The notes beneath the pieces were generated by a model, which saw only the letters and a program-made list of their open reading frames with translations, was not told where the DNA came from and searched no databases. Below, in pieces: positions 7,869 to 16,626 of a DNA stretch of 29,917 nt. The stretch spans positions 1 through 29,917 of the forward strand of contig CAYZAK010000022.1 in the NCBI GenBank assembly GCA_964476445.1, in the 5' to 3' direction. The stretch's first letter is position 1, and each line of letters begins with the position of its first letter. Position numbers and translations under genes: made by a program. Source of the DNA: CAYZAK01 sp964476445 (GTDB lineage: Bacteria; CG03; SLGR01; JAGXOG01).

Positions 7869-9482
7869 ATGCTCAAAAATATCAAGATCAGAAATTTTGC
7901 CCTCCTGCAGGAGGCTTCTTTAGAGTTAAAAAAGGGTTTAAATGTTATCACCGGACAGACCGGTGCCGGTAAATCTATACTGGTGGGAGCTTTGAGCATG
8001 GTTTTGGGTGAAAGGGTAAACCGTAAAATTGTCCGGGAGGGTACAAAATTTTGCGAGGTTGAAGCTGAATACGGTACAATAATAAAAGATGATATTAAAA
8101 AGTTTTTGGAAGAAAAAGATCTGGGGTCCGAAGAACTTGTTCTTAGGCGTAAATTTTACGCCCGGGGAAGAAGCCGGTGTTACATAAACGGCCGTTATGT
8201 CAATGTAGGCACTTTAAAAGTGCTGGGTAATATTTTAGTAGACATTCATTCTCAAAATGAACATCAGACTTTATTGAAAAAAAGAAAACAGCGGGCGATT
8301 TTGGACCAATTTTCCGGTACCGTAAAACAGGTCGAAAAACTGGCCGGCCTGTGGGAAGAATATATTAAAATTAAAAAAAAGAAACAAAAAAGATCGGAAG
8401 AGATAAACCGCATAAATTCTGAAATAGATCGATTAACCCATGAAGTGGAAGAAATAGATTCTGTTCATCTGAAGGAGGGGATAGAAGAAGAACTTGATAA
8501 AAAGTATAATATTTTAAATAATGCTGAATTTATTAAAAAAACTATTGAGGAACTTTCAGCATCTCTGTATGAAAATGAAGGAGCTTTAATAGAAACTCTT
8601 TCCAAAGTTTTAAAAAAAGCTGAAGATATAAAGGAAATAGATGAGCAATTCACTGAATTAACTAAAATTTTAGAAAATACGGTTTACAAAGTGGAGGCAG
8701 CTTATGAAGAATTGCGCACTTCTAGGTTTGCAGATGATTTTGACCCCCGTCAGCTAAAAAAAATATCAGATAAAAGAGATAAAATAATAGATTTAAAACG
8801 TAAGTTCGGACCCGATATACAGGATATTATAAAATATAGGGAAGAGTTAGAAGAAAAACTTAAAAAATTTGATAATTCTGATAAAAATATTAGGGAAATG
8901 GAAATTAAAATTAAAGATTACCAAACAAAGATGGATAAAATAGCCCAAAAAATATCTAAAAAACGGCTCCAGGGTGCTGAAAAATTAGCTGAAAATGTAG
9001 AAAAAAAATTAAGTAGACTGGGGATGGAAAATGCAGAGTTTAGTGTAGAATTAAAACCCAAAGACATGGGGCCCACCGGAACTGAAACTGTAGTTTATTT
9101 TATTACTCCCAATCCCGGTGAACCGAGAAGAAAATTAACTCAGGTTGCCAGTGGTGGTGAAATTTCCCGTATAATGCTTGCTATTAAATCTTCTCTTGCT
9201 CATTCGGATAATATTCCTATACTAATCTTTGATGAGATTGATACGGGAATAGGGGCGACAATAGGAAAAAATGTCGGAGTAGAGTTGAAAAATTTGGCCG
9301 CTTATCACCAGGTTATTACAATTACCCATTTACCTCAGATTGCCCGAAAGGCCGGCAACCATATTAAAGTTATAAAAAAGACCGCCGCTGACCGTACCCG
9401 GACCGAAATTAAATTATTGGATGGAGAAAACAGAAAAAAGGAGTTGCAAAGATTATTCGGCGGAAAGATTAAAACCGCTTAA
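7869..9482 (+). CDS. recN: DNA repair protein RecN
   Basis: An SMC-like ATPase for double-strand-break repair. The N-terminal head carries the Walker A motif GQTGAGKS (residues 29-36; most RecN have GETGAGKS). A long charged coiled-coil region (about 150-380) with many lysine/glutamate stretches follows. The C-terminal head has the ABC signature ASGGEISR and the Walker B segment IFDEIDTGIG. At 537 residues it is slightly short of the usual 550-570, the shortfall lying in the coiled coil. The ATG follows the nadK stop immediately and uses GGAGAG inside nadK as RBS. Confidence 0.95.
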   Translation: MLKNIKIRNFALLQEASLELKKGLNVITGQTGAGKSILVGALSMVLGERVNRKIVREGTKFCEVEAEYGTIIKDDIKKFLEEKDLGSEELVLRRKFYARGRSRCYINGRYVNVGTLKVLGNILVDIHSQNEHQTLLKKRKQRAILDQFSGTVKQVEKLAGLWEEYIKIKKKKQKRSEEINRINSEIDRLTHEVEEIDSVHLKEGIEEELDKKYNILNNAEFIKKTIEELSASLYENEGALIETLSKVLKKAEDIKEIDEQFTELTKILENTVYKVEAAYEELRTSRFADDFDPRQLKKISDKRDKIIDLKRKFGPDIQDIIKYREELEEKLKKFDNSDKNIREMEIKIKDYQTKMDKIAQKISKKRLQGAEKLAENVEKKLSRLGMENAEFSVELKPKDMGPTGTETVVYFITPNPGEPRRKLTQVASGGEISRIMLAIKSSLAHSDNIPILIFDEIDTGIGATIGKNVGVELKNLAAYHQVITITHLPQIARKAGNHIKVIKKTAADRTRTEIKLLDGENRKKELQRLFGGKIKTA

Positions 9483-9496
9483 AATTTTTATTTACT

Positions 9497-9949
9497 ATGA
9501 AGATTAAAAAAGCTAATATAGATGATGTTGAAAAGATACAGGAACTTGTGAATTCGTTTGCCCAGGCCGGTAAAATGTTACCCAGATCTTTAAATGATAT
9601 TTATGAAAATGTAAGAGATTTTTGGGTAATTAAAGATAATGATATACTGGTGGGATGTTGTGCACTGCATATTGTTTGGGATAATATTTCCGAAATAAAA
9701 TCTCTTGCCGTTAAAGAAAAATATCAGAAAAAAGAGCTGGGGGCAAAGATGGTAAAAAGATGTATAAAGGAAGCCAGACACCTAAAAATAAGTAGGGTAT
9801 TTGCTTTAACCTATGTGCCGAAATTTTTTGAGAAATTAAAATTTAAACAGGGAAAGAAAGAACAGATGCCCCATAAAATTTGGTCCGAATGTATAAACTG
9901 CCCCCATTTCCCGGACTGTGATGAAATTTTAGTTATAAGGGAATTATGA
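9497..9949 (+). CDS. GNAT N-acetyltransferase, probable short-form N-acetylglutamate synthase
   Basis: A single GNAT domain of 150 residues. The N-terminal part reads KIKKANIDDVEKIQELV. The acetyl-CoA loop region (SLAVKEKYQKKELGAKMV) is recognisable but less glycine-rich than usual. The C-terminus has a cysteine-rich tail with a CX2CPxFPxC pattern after a PHKIW segment. That tail is, to my knowledge, characteristic of the short ArgA-like enzymes that acetylate glutamate in the first step of arginine synthesis. No other arginine gene is nearby, so the substrate is inferred from family resemblance only. It overlaps the next gene by 4 bases. Confidence 0.75.
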   Translation: MKIKKANIDDVEKIQELVNSFAQAGKMLPRSLNDIYENVRDFWVIKDNDILVGCCALHIVWDNISEIKSLAVKEKYQKKELGAKMVKRCIKEARHLKISRVFALTYVPKFFEKLKFKQGKKEQMPHKIWSECINCPHFPDCDEILVIREL

Positions 9950-10149
9950 TATATTTAAACCTTTTTTGTGCCATTTTTATAATGTTTTTAGGTATAGGTT
10001 ATCTTGCACGTCCGGATAAAATATCAAATTTCAATGAATGGATGAGGGGAAATATATTCTCTGATCGGTTGCTGTTAAACCACCGCCGGAAGATAGGAAC
10101 TTTTTTGCTGCTGCTGGGATTTTTATTACTCTACCTAAGTTTTATATGA
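9946..10149 (+). CDS. Small two-helix membrane protein of unknown function
   Basis: A 67-residue protein that I do not recognise. It has a hydrophobic helix at about residues 3-20, a central basic and aromatic loop (RPDKISNFNEWMRG to NHRRK) and a second helix at about 50-66, so both ends may lie on the same side of the inner membrane. It overlaps the upstream GNAT gene and the downstream aroE by 4 bases each (ATGA junctions), which argues that it is truly translated rather than chance. Confidence 0.7.
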   Translation: MIYLNLFCAIFIMFLGIGYLARPDKISNFNEWMRGNIFSDRLLLNHRRKIGTFLLLLGFLLLYLSFI

Positions 10150-11015
10150 ATCAAAACTTAGAAAAAATATGTTTTCTTATAGGTAATCCGGTGACCCATT
10201 CTTTTTCTCCGGGCATGCATCGATTGGCATTTAAAAAATACAAAATGAAGGATTGGGATTATAAACTTAAAAAAATAGAAAATGAAAAAGAGCTAGATAA
10301 ATTTGTCCGTAAGGTTAGAAACAAAAAAAGTACCGGTTTTAATGTCACCATACCCTATAAAATAAAGATAATGGATTATATGGACAGGGTAAAAAAAACC
10401 GCCCGGGAGATAGGGGCTGTTAATACTGTAAATAATGTTTCCGGAAAATTAATAGGTTATAATACAGATCATACGGGCTTTAGAAATGATTTACAGGAAT
10501 CGCTAGATTTTTCGCCTCAACTTGTGAGGGAAGACCGGGCTATGGTCTTAGGAGCCGGGGGAGCAGGTCGAGTTGTAATCTGGGTTTTACTGTCAATTTT
10601 TAAAAAAGTATTTATCTACGATATATATTATAAAAAGGCAAAGAAATTAAAGAAAGAATACACAAAAATTTTTCCTCACCGGAAAATAGAAGTATTAAAA
10701 AAAGATAGTTTAAAAGAAGCGCTAGAACAAATCAGCATGCTGGTAAACGCTTCTCCGGTAGGGATGCGAAAAGGTTCCCCACCATTAAACCTTAAGCCCG
10801 GAGGGGTTAAACCGGATTTAAAGGTCTACGATGTAGTGTACAATAGGACTACGGAACTTATAGCCCAGGCGCGAAGCTTGGGGCTTAGAGCGTCCGGCGG
10901 AATAGGGATGCTTTCTGGTCAGGGAGCTGAAGCATTTAGGATATGGACCGGTCAAAAGTCGCCTAAAAAAATAATGACAGAGTATTTACAGAACGAGGTT
11001 AAAAAAAATGATTAG
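10146..11015 (+). CDS. aroE: Shikimate dehydrogenase
   Basis: NADPH-dependent reduction of 3-dehydroshikimate to shikimate. The substrate-binding HSFSPGMH segment is at 18-25 and the GFNVTIPYK motif contains the catalytic lysine (K72). The partner aspartate is D108 in GYNTDHTG, and the dinucleotide motif GAGGAG is at 136-141. VNASPVGM and the C-terminal GIGMLSGQGAEAF helix complete the family pattern. At 289 residues it is normal length. It starts a run of four shikimate genes and overlaps aroC by 8 bases. Confidence 0.95.
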   Translation: MNQNLEKICFLIGNPVTHSFSPGMHRLAFKKYKMKDWDYKLKKIENEKELDKFVRKVRNKKSTGFNVTIPYKIKIMDYMDRVKKTAREIGAVNTVNNVSGKLIGYNTDHTGFRNDLQESLDFSPQLVREDRAMVLGAGGAGRVVIWVLLSIFKKVFIYDIYYKKAKKLKKEYTKIFPHRKIEVLKKDSLKEALEQISMLVNASPVGMRKGSPPLNLKPGGVKPDLKVYDVVYNRTTELIAQARSLGLRASGGIGMLSGQGAEAFRIWTGQKSPKKIMTEYLQNEVKKND

Positions 11016-12171
11016 ATATTATACAGCCGGTGAATCTCACGGGAAGAGAGTCACGGTAATACTTGAAGGAATACCTGCCGGTTTAAATATATCGGAGGAT
11101 TACATAAATAAAGAGCTGGCCCGCCGTCAAAAGGGTTACGGCCGGGGCAAGAGAATGGAAATAGAAAAAGATAAAGTAGTTGTTAATTCCGGTATAAGGT
11201 TGGGAGAGACAATAGGCAGCCCCGTATGTCTGATGATTGAAAACCGGGACTGGCCTAACTGGAAAAAAATAATGGCTGTTGATAAGAGAAAATTAGAGGA
11301 AAAAGATATTCTAACCGAACCCCGCCCCGGACATGCGGATCTGGCCGGGGTGTTAAAATATGATCGGGATGATATGCGGGATATTTTGGAAAGAGCATCG
11401 GCCAGGGAAACAGCAGCCCGGGTTGCAGCCGGGGCAGTGGCCAAAAAACTGCTTGAAACTTTAAATATTAACGTGGTGAGTTTTACCAGACAGATAGGAA
11501 AAGTTAAATCAGCTCCGGGTAGTATTGAAGTTAAACAAATTGCCCGTATAGCGGAAAAATCCAACCTGCGATGTATTGATAAACCGGCAGAATCGGGTAT
11601 GATAGAAGAGATAGATAACGCGCGGGATGCCGGGGATACTATTGGGGGAGTATTTACAGTAATAGTTTCAGGGTTGCCGCCGGGCTTGGGGTCTCATATC
11701 CAGTGGGATTTAAAGCTGGACGGGAGAATAGCACAGGCATTGATGTCTATTCAGGCTGTAAAAGGTGTAGAGACAGGTATAGGATTTGAGATGGCCGGAG
11801 TTCGTGGTTCGCAGGTGCATGATGAGATTAAATACAGTGATGAAAAAAAACAATTTTACCGGACCACTAATAATGCCGGAGGGTTTGAAGGTGGAATGAC
11901 TACCGGTGAAAATTTAATCTGTAGCGCAGTTATGAAGCCAATAAGTTCCCTTAGAAAACCGCTTGGTTCTGTCGATATGAAAACAAAACAGGAAATAAAA
12001 TCGGCTAAGGTAAGGTCCGATGTGTGTGCTGTACCGGCTGCCGGTGTGGTAGGGGAATCAGCGGTGGCTCTGGAAGTACTTAAAGCCATAAAAGAAAAAA
12101 TGGGAGGCGATTCCTGTAGGGAAATGAAAAGAAATTATCAGAATTATTTAAAACAGATTGTAGAATATTAA
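11008..12171 (+). CDS. aroC: Chorismate synthase
   Basis: Converts 5-enolpyruvylshikimate-3-phosphate to chorismate using reduced FMN. Family signatures run the length of the protein: GESHGKRVTVILEGIPAGL at the N-terminus, RPGHADLAG, the ERASARETAARVAAGA segment, and in the C-terminal third GGFEGGMTTGE and MKPISSL. At 387 residues it is a typical monofunctional (bacterial) form without a flavin reductase domain. The start codon lies within the last codons of aroE. Confidence 0.97.
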   Translation: MIRYYTAGESHGKRVTVILEGIPAGLNISEDYINKELARRQKGYGRGKRMEIEKDKVVVNSGIRLGETIGSPVCLMIENRDWPNWKKIMAVDKRKLEEKDILTEPRPGHADLAGVLKYDRDDMRDILERASARETAARVAAGAVAKKLLETLNINVVSFTRQIGKVKSAPGSIEVKQIARIAEKSNLRCIDKPAESGMIEEIDNARDAGDTIGGVFTVIVSGLPPGLGSHIQWDLKLDGRIAQALMSIQAVKGVETGIGFEMAGVRGSQVHDEIKYSDEKKQFYRTTNNAGGFEGGMTTGENLICSAVMKPISSLRKPLGSVDMKTKQEIKSAKVRSDVCAVPAAGVVGESAVALEVLKAIKEKMGGDSCREMKRNYQNYLKQIVEY

Positions 12172-12199
12172 ACAATAATTTTAAAAGGAGAGTAAATTT

Positions 12200-12709
12200 T
12201 TGAATATAGTATTGATCGGGATGATGGGGTCGGGCAAAAGTGAAGTTGGTAAAAAACTGGCTGACAAACTTAATTACCAGTATGTAGATACCGATGAAAT
12301 GATAGAAAAAGATGTAGGGTACTCAATTAATGAAATATTTCAAAACAAAGGTGAGAACAGTTTCAGAGAACTGGAAAAAAAAGCAGTTAATTGTGTAAGT
12401 TTGCTGGATAATCATGTTATATCTACCGGTGGGGGGGTGGTTAAAAACTCTGATAATATGGAAGAACTGGAAAAAAATTCTTATGTAATATGTCTTAAAG
12501 CTGATTCCCAAACCCTTTATAACAGACTTAAGGATAAAAAGGACCGACCTTTGTTAAAAGTGGAAAATCCTCAGCAAAAGTTAAAAGAACTGCTTAGTAA
12601 GAGAAAAAAGTATTACAAAAGATGCCATTATGAAGTAGATACTTGTGATAAAAATATAGAAGAAGTGGTAGGAAGTATAATGGGGTATATCCTTAAAAAT
12701 GAAGATTAA
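12200..12709 (+). CDS. aroK: Shikimate kinase
   Basis: Phosphorylates shikimate at O3. The Walker A loop GMMGSGKS is at residues 7-14. DTDEMIE (shikimate-binding aspartate), the FRELE segment, the GGGVV Walker-B-like motif and the DRPLL lid follow. It is 169 residues, normal. The start is TTG, supported by AAAAGGAG at 12183-12190 with 9-base spacing and by Walker A lying at the expected distance from the N-terminus. It overlaps aroB by 11 bases. Confidence 0.95.
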   Translation: MNIVLIGMMGSGKSEVGKKLADKLNYQYVDTDEMIEKDVGYSINEIFQNKGENSFRELEKKAVNCVSLLDNHVISTGGGVVKNSDNMEELEKNSYVICLKADSQTLYNRLKDKKDRPLLKVENPQQKLKELLSKRKKYYKRCHYEVDTCDKNIEEVVGSIMGYILKNED

Positions 12710-13784
12710 TATAGAAATACCGCACCAGTCTTATCCTGTAAAAATAGGGGCAAAACTGGAAACTTTCATAGAAGAATTAATTGTTCTCACTGATAAAGAA
12801 AAAGTATGTCTTATAACCAATAATACCCTACAAAATATATACGGGGACAGGATTGATTCTATGTTTAAGAGAGCAAACTTACGTTGTTATAAGATAGTTC
12901 TGGATGACGGTGAACAATATAAAAATATGGACACCATAAATAATATTTTAATAAAAATGAGTGAGCAAAGAATCGAACGTTTTACTCCGGTGGTTGCTTT
13001 TGGCGGTGGGGTGGTTGGAGATATAGCGGGATTTGCATCTTCCATTTACTTAAGGGGGCTTCCTTTTATAAATATTCCCACTTCGTTAGTAGCTCAAGTA
13101 GACAGTTCCGTAGGGGGCAAGACAGGAGTTAATCTTAAAACAGGAAAAAATCTGGTAGGTACGTTTTATCAGCCCAGGTATGTGCACATAGATGCTAATC
13201 TTTTAAATACTCTGGATAAAAGTGAATTTACGGCCGGGATGGCTGAAGTTATAAAACATGCTGTTATCGCTAGCGATGATTTCCTTAGATTTTTAGAACA
13301 GCAAAGTACGGCTATTAAAAAATTATCTCAAAAAGAACTTGAGATTATGATATCAAAATGTGTTAAAATAAAAGGCAATATTACCGCCCGGGATGAAAAA
13401 GAGCAAAATCTTCGCCGGATTTTAAATTTGGGACATACGGCGGGGCATGGTTTGGAATTATTAAGTGGATATGGAAACTTAAAACACGGTAGCGGCGTGG
13501 CTATAGGTATGGTTGTTGCCGCCAGAATTTCTGAACGGTTGGGTCTATCAGGGTCTGCTTTTTTTGATAGGATGGAAAGATTATTAAAAACATATAACCT
13601 TCCTTTTAGGATTCCTGGTGATATTGATACTGAAAAATTAATTGAGACCATGTATATGGATAAGAAAATAAGAAAGAAAAAAATTGAGTTTGTGCTTCCC
13701 CAAAAACCCGGCAAAGTAAAACCGGGCGTTGTGGTGGAAGAAAAGCTCCTGAAAGAGGTAATAGATGAACTTAAGATATCTTAA
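12699..13784 (+). CDS. aroB: 3-dehydroquinate synthase
   Basis: Closes DAHP to 3-dehydroquinate; NAD- and Zn-dependent. The nucleotide-binding segment FGGGVVGDIAGF and the signature PTSLVAQVDSSVGGKTGVN are present. The metal ligands are the glutamate in AGMAEVIKH and the histidines of the GHTAGHGLE and LKHG segments. At 361 residues it is the usual single-domain bacterial form. The start lies inside aroK, and the nfeD-type gene that follows begins 20 bases before its stop. Confidence 0.95.
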   Translation: MKINIEIPHQSYPVKIGAKLETFIEELIVLTDKEKVCLITNNTLQNIYGDRIDSMFKRANLRCYKIVLDDGEQYKNMDTINNILIKMSEQRIERFTPVVAFGGGVVGDIAGFASSIYLRGLPFINIPTSLVAQVDSSVGGKTGVNLKTGKNLVGTFYQPRYVHIDANLLNTLDKSEFTAGMAEVIKHAVIASDDFLRFLEQQSTAIKKLSQKELEIMISKCVKIKGNITARDEKEQNLRRILNLGHTAGHGLELLSGYGNLKHGSGVAIGMVVAARISERLGLSGSAFFDRMERLLKTYNLPFRIPGDIDTEKLIETMYMDKKIRKKKIEFVLPQKPGKVKPGVVVEEKLLKEVIDELKIS

Positions 13785-15081
13785 AAAATTTATACTAATC
13801 ACTCTTTTAGGAATAACTTTTTTAGGGAGTTCTTCCAACGCTGAGGCCACTGAGAATTATTCTCCAGTACATCTTTTAAAATTAGAAGGTACTATAAATC
13901 CGGTATCTTCCCAGTATGTAATTGAAAAATTAAGAGCTGCCGGGCATCAGAGGGCTAATTCAGTCATAATACAGATGGATACCCCAGGGGGGTTAATGGA
14001 AGCCATGAGAGATATCATTAAAGAAATAGAGGCGTCCGAATTTCCGGTAATAGTATATGTTGGGCCTGCCGGAGCCAGGGCTGCGTCTGCCGGTGTTTTC
14101 ATAACCCTGGTTTCTGATATTGCGGTAATGGCTCAGGGAACAAATATCGGAGCTGCCCATCCGGTTAAAATGGGAGGTACGGAAATATCTGAAGATCAAG
14201 CTGAAAAGATATCTCAAGATGCCCGGGCGTATATAAAAGCCCTAGCCGAAAAACACAATCGTAATGCCGACTGGGCCCAGAGAGCGGTAACAGAAAGCTT
14301 AAGTATAACCTCTAAAGAAGCATTAGAGAAAAATGTTATAGATTACGAGGTGGGTAGTTTGACACAGTTAAAGGAAAAGCTTGAAGGAATTGAAATAGAG
14401 AAAAACGAGCAGATACATACAATTTCATTTTCAGGAGGTATTAAAGAAATAGAGATGACCCCGTTCAGAAAATTTTTAAATTACCTGGCTGATCCTAATT
14501 TTGCGTATATTTTACTGGTGCTGGGTATATACGGGCTAATTTATGAATTCAGTAATCCTGGGATAGAATTAGGAATTATAGTTGGGGGAATAGCGCTTTT
14601 ACTGGCCGCTCTTTCTTTTCAGATGCTCCCCATTAATACGGTGGGTGTATTGTTAATTATATTTGGGGTAATTTTGATGCTTCTTGATATATGGGTTCCT
14701 TCGTACGGAATTTTAACTACCGGTGGGCTGATCAGTTTTCTGTTTGGCTCTTTAACTTTATTTGATGTAGAACAGTTTCCGCTGGAAATATCACTGGGAC
14801 TTATTTTGGGAGCAACTTTGACTACGGGTCTTTTCTTTTTATTTGCTGCCTCCTCGGGGATTAGCATTCAGAAGAAAAGGATTACTACCGGTAAAGAGGG
14901 AATGCTTGGGCTCATCGGAACTGCCCAAGAAACTTTAAATCCGTCCGGTAGTATTTTTGTCCGGGGGGAATACTGGGATGCCCGGAGTCTTAACGGAAAA
15001 ATTGATAAAAATACCGAGGTGGAAGTTGTAGAAATAGAAGACAGAAAACTTTTAGTTAAGAAAGTACAAAAGAAGAATTAG
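13765..15081 (+). CDS. NfeD-family membrane serine protease (ClpP-like domain plus membrane and OB domains)
   Basis: A membrane-bound protease of the NfeD1b type, 438 residues. An N-terminal signal segment (about 1-27) is followed by a ClpP-like protease domain (about 33-210). The nucleophile is S108 in GARAASAG and the likely general base K148 lies 40 residues on, the spacing of the Ser-Lys dyad of the archaeal homologue PH1510. Four to five hydrophobic helices (about 245-362) and a C-terminal OB-fold (about 374-436) complete it. These proteases act with slipins/stomatins, and a slipin gene lies two genes downstream. It overlaps aroB by 20 bases, so it is embedded in the shikimate operon. 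Confidence 0.92.
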   Translation: MNLRYLKKFILITLLGITFLGSSSNAEATENYSPVHLLKLEGTINPVSSQYVIEKLRAAGHQRANSVIIQMDTPGGLMEAMRDIIKEIEASEFPVIVYVGPAGARAASAGVFITLVSDIAVMAQGTNIGAAHPVKMGGTEISEDQAEKISQDARAYIKALAEKHNRNADWAQRAVTESLSITSKEALEKNVIDYEVGSLTQLKEKLEGIEIEKNEQIHTISFSGGIKEIEMTPFRKFLNYLADPNFAYILLVLGIYGLIYEFSNPGIELGIIVGGIALLLAALSFQMLPINTVGVLLIIFGVILMLLDIWVPSYGILTTGGLISFLFGSLTLFDVEQFPLEISLGLILGATLTTGLFFLFAASSGISIQKKRITTGKEGMLGLIGTAQETLNPSGSIFVRGEYWDARSLNGKIDKNTEVEVVEIEDRKLLVKKVQKKN

Positions 15082-15088
15082 ATAACAG

Positions 15089-15373
15089 ATGCCATTTAAT
15101 AAAATTTTAACTTTAGTGATTGTAGGGGTAATTATTATTATTGTTGTATTTAGTATATATAATTTACAAAATAAAAAGGTAGTTACCGGCGCGGAGGGTA
15201 TGGTAGGTTTAATAGGTGAAGTAAAAGATTCCCTTTCCCCCAGAGGTGAAGTGTTTATAAGGGGAGAATTCTGGACAGCAGAAAGCTCAGAAGGTATTAT
15301 TCCCGAGGGGAGTAGGGTTGAAGTACTTAAAGTAAAAGATAGCAGTTTGTTAGTTAGAAGATACAAAGGATAA
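15089..15373 (+). CDS. Short NfeD-like protein (one membrane helix plus OB-fold)
   Basis: A 94-residue protein with an N-terminal transmembrane helix (about 5-25) and an OB-fold domain (about 30-92). That domain is clearly similar to the C-terminal domain of the preceding NfeD: TGAEGMVGLIG here against TGKEGMLGLIG there, then FIRGEFW against FVRGEYW. It probably arose by duplication of the 3' end of the upstream gene and lacks any protease part. It likely binds or regulates the slipin encoded 12 bases downstream. Confidence 0.85.
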   Translation: MPFNKILTLVIVGVIIIIVVFSIYNLQNKKVVTGAEGMVGLIGEVKDSLSPRGEVFIRGEFWTAESSEGIIPEGSRVEVLKVKDSSLLVRRYKG

Positions 15374-15384
15374 GGAGGAGAATA

Positions 15385-16125
15385 ATGGTATTAGCAATTA
15401 TAGTAATTGCTGTAATTTTTATTTCGGCGATCCGTATAGTGACAGAGTACGAAAGAGGGGTAATTTTTAGGTTAGGAAGGTTAGTCGGGGCAAAAGGGCC
15501 CGGGCTTTTCTTTATTATACCCATAGTTGATAAAATGACAAAAGTATCTCTTAGAACTATTGTTTTGGATATTCCGGTGCAGGAAGTAATTACAAAAGAT
15601 AATGTGCCCGTGAGTGTAAATGCGGTCTGTTATTTTAGAGTTATGGATCCATCTAAAGCGATAGTGGAAGTTCAGAATTACGGTATGGCTACTTCCCAGG
15701 TCTCCCAGACTACTTTAAGAAGTGTTGTAGGTGAGGCGGAGTTGGATGAAGTTCTTTCAGAAAGAGAAAAACTGAATAAGAAATTACAGGGAGTAATAGA
15801 TAAAGCCACTGATCCGTGGGGTATAAAAGTTTCTATGGTTGAAATAAAGGATGTCGAAGTACCCGAAAATATGCAGCGGTCAATTGCTGCCCAGGCGGAG
15901 GCAGAAAGGGATAGAAGAGCTAAGATAATAAATGCTGAAGGTGAATTTCAGGCTTCTGAGAAAATAAATGAAGCAGCTAAAGTGCTTTCTCAAAATCCGG
16001 TTGGTATACAACTTAGATTTTTAAGAACCCTTACAGAAATAGCTACGGAAAATAATTCAACTACTCTTTTTCCGATACCTATAGAGCTTTTTAAATCGCT
16101 GATAGGTAAGAGCAAAGATAAATGA
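15385..16125 (+). CDS. Slipin / stomatin-like SPFH-domain membrane protein
   Basis: A 246-residue prokaryotic stomatin homologue. It has an N-terminal membrane helix, then the SPFH/Band 7 domain starting at TEYERGVIFRLGRL and including GPGLFFIIP and RTIVLDIPVQEVITKDNV. A helical tail rich in alanine, glutamate and arginine (AAQAEAERDRRAKIINAEGE) mediates oligomerisation. Such proteins organise membrane microdomains and are substrates or partners of NfeD proteases, which matches the two nfeD genes directly upstream. A strong RBS (AAGGAGGAG) precedes the ATG. Confidence 0.93.
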   Translation: MVLAIIVIAVIFISAIRIVTEYERGVIFRLGRLVGAKGPGLFFIIPIVDKMTKVSLRTIVLDIPVQEVITKDNVPVSVNAVCYFRVMDPSKAIVEVQNYGMATSQVSQTTLRSVVGEAELDEVLSEREKLNKKLQGVIDKATDPWGIKVSMVEIKDVEVPENMQRSIAAQAEAERDRRAKIINAEGEFQASEKINEAAKVLSQNPVGIQLRFLRTLTEIATENNSTTLFPIPIELFKSLIGKSKDK

Positions 16126-16159
16126 AGACAGTAAAGTGAAGTTGTAGCAGGAGAAAATA

Positions 16160-16585
16160 ATGTCAGAGGAAATACTTGTTATAAACGGTCCCAATATGGA
16201 TAAACTGGGCAAGCGTGATGAGAAAATATATGGGAAAGAAACCCTGGAAGATATAAATATAAAAATTACTAATCGGGCAGAAAAGCTGGGAGTTAGTGTA
16301 ATATTCTTTCAGTCAAGTAGTGAAGGTGAAATGATAGAAAAAATTAACGGTACTCAGGCCCAGTCCCTGATAATAAATCCGGCGGCGTATACTCATACAA
16401 GTGTAGCTTTGAGAGATTCTCTTGCGATGTTTGAAGGTGATATAATAGAAGTTCATCTTTCTAATATACTTGGCCGTGAAGAATTTCGAAGGCAATCGCT
16501 TACTGCTTCTCAGGCAACGGGCGTAATTAGCGGGTTGGGTAGCAAAGGGTATTTACTGGCCCTTGATTATCTGGCCGGCCGCTAA
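16160..16585 (+). CDS. aroQ: Type II 3-dehydroquinate dehydratase
   Basis: Dehydrates 3-dehydroquinate to 3-dehydroshikimate. The active-site pattern is complete: R19 and Y24 in the flexible loop (KLGKRDEKIYG), the NPAAYTHTSVALRD segment at about 73-86, H99 in EVHLSN, and the arginines of the following REEFR. The N-terminal motif reads NGPNMDKLG instead of the common NGPNLNLLG, and QSSSEGE replaces QSNSEGE. At 141 residues it is the normal subunit of the dodecameric enzyme. A good RBS (CAGGAG) precedes the ATG. It continues the aro cluster after the NfeD-slipin insert. Confidence 0.95.
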   Translation: MSEEILVINGPNMDKLGKRDEKIYGKETLEDINIKITNRAEKLGVSVIFFQSSSEGEMIEKINGTQAQSLIINPAAYTHTSVALRDSLAMFEGDIIEVHLSNILGREEFRRQSLTASQATGVISGLGSKGYLLALDYLAGR

Positions 16586-16594
16586 CTCTCTTTA

Positions 16595-16623
16595 TTGAAA
16601 AGTCCGATTTAAAATAATATAAA
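16595..16623 (+). promoter_or_regulatory. Candidate promoter for the M24 peptidase - efp - acc genes
   Basis: TTGAAA at 16595-16600 and TATAAA at 16618-16623 are 17 bases apart in the 41-base gap after aroQ. The predicted start of transcription coincides with the ATG at 16627, which has no Shine-Dalgarno, so a leaderless transcript is possible. Read-through from aroQ could also serve these genes. Confidence 0.35.
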
Positions 16624-16626
16624 ATA

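Noticed and set aside
11136..11564. 142-residue minus-strand open frame inside aroC
   Set aside because: A shadow of the chorismate synthase codons; all recognisable protein sequence is on the + strand.
13328..13714. 128-residue minus-strand open frame inside aroB
   Set aside because: Antisense to conserved AroB residues and without a start signal or homology I recognise.
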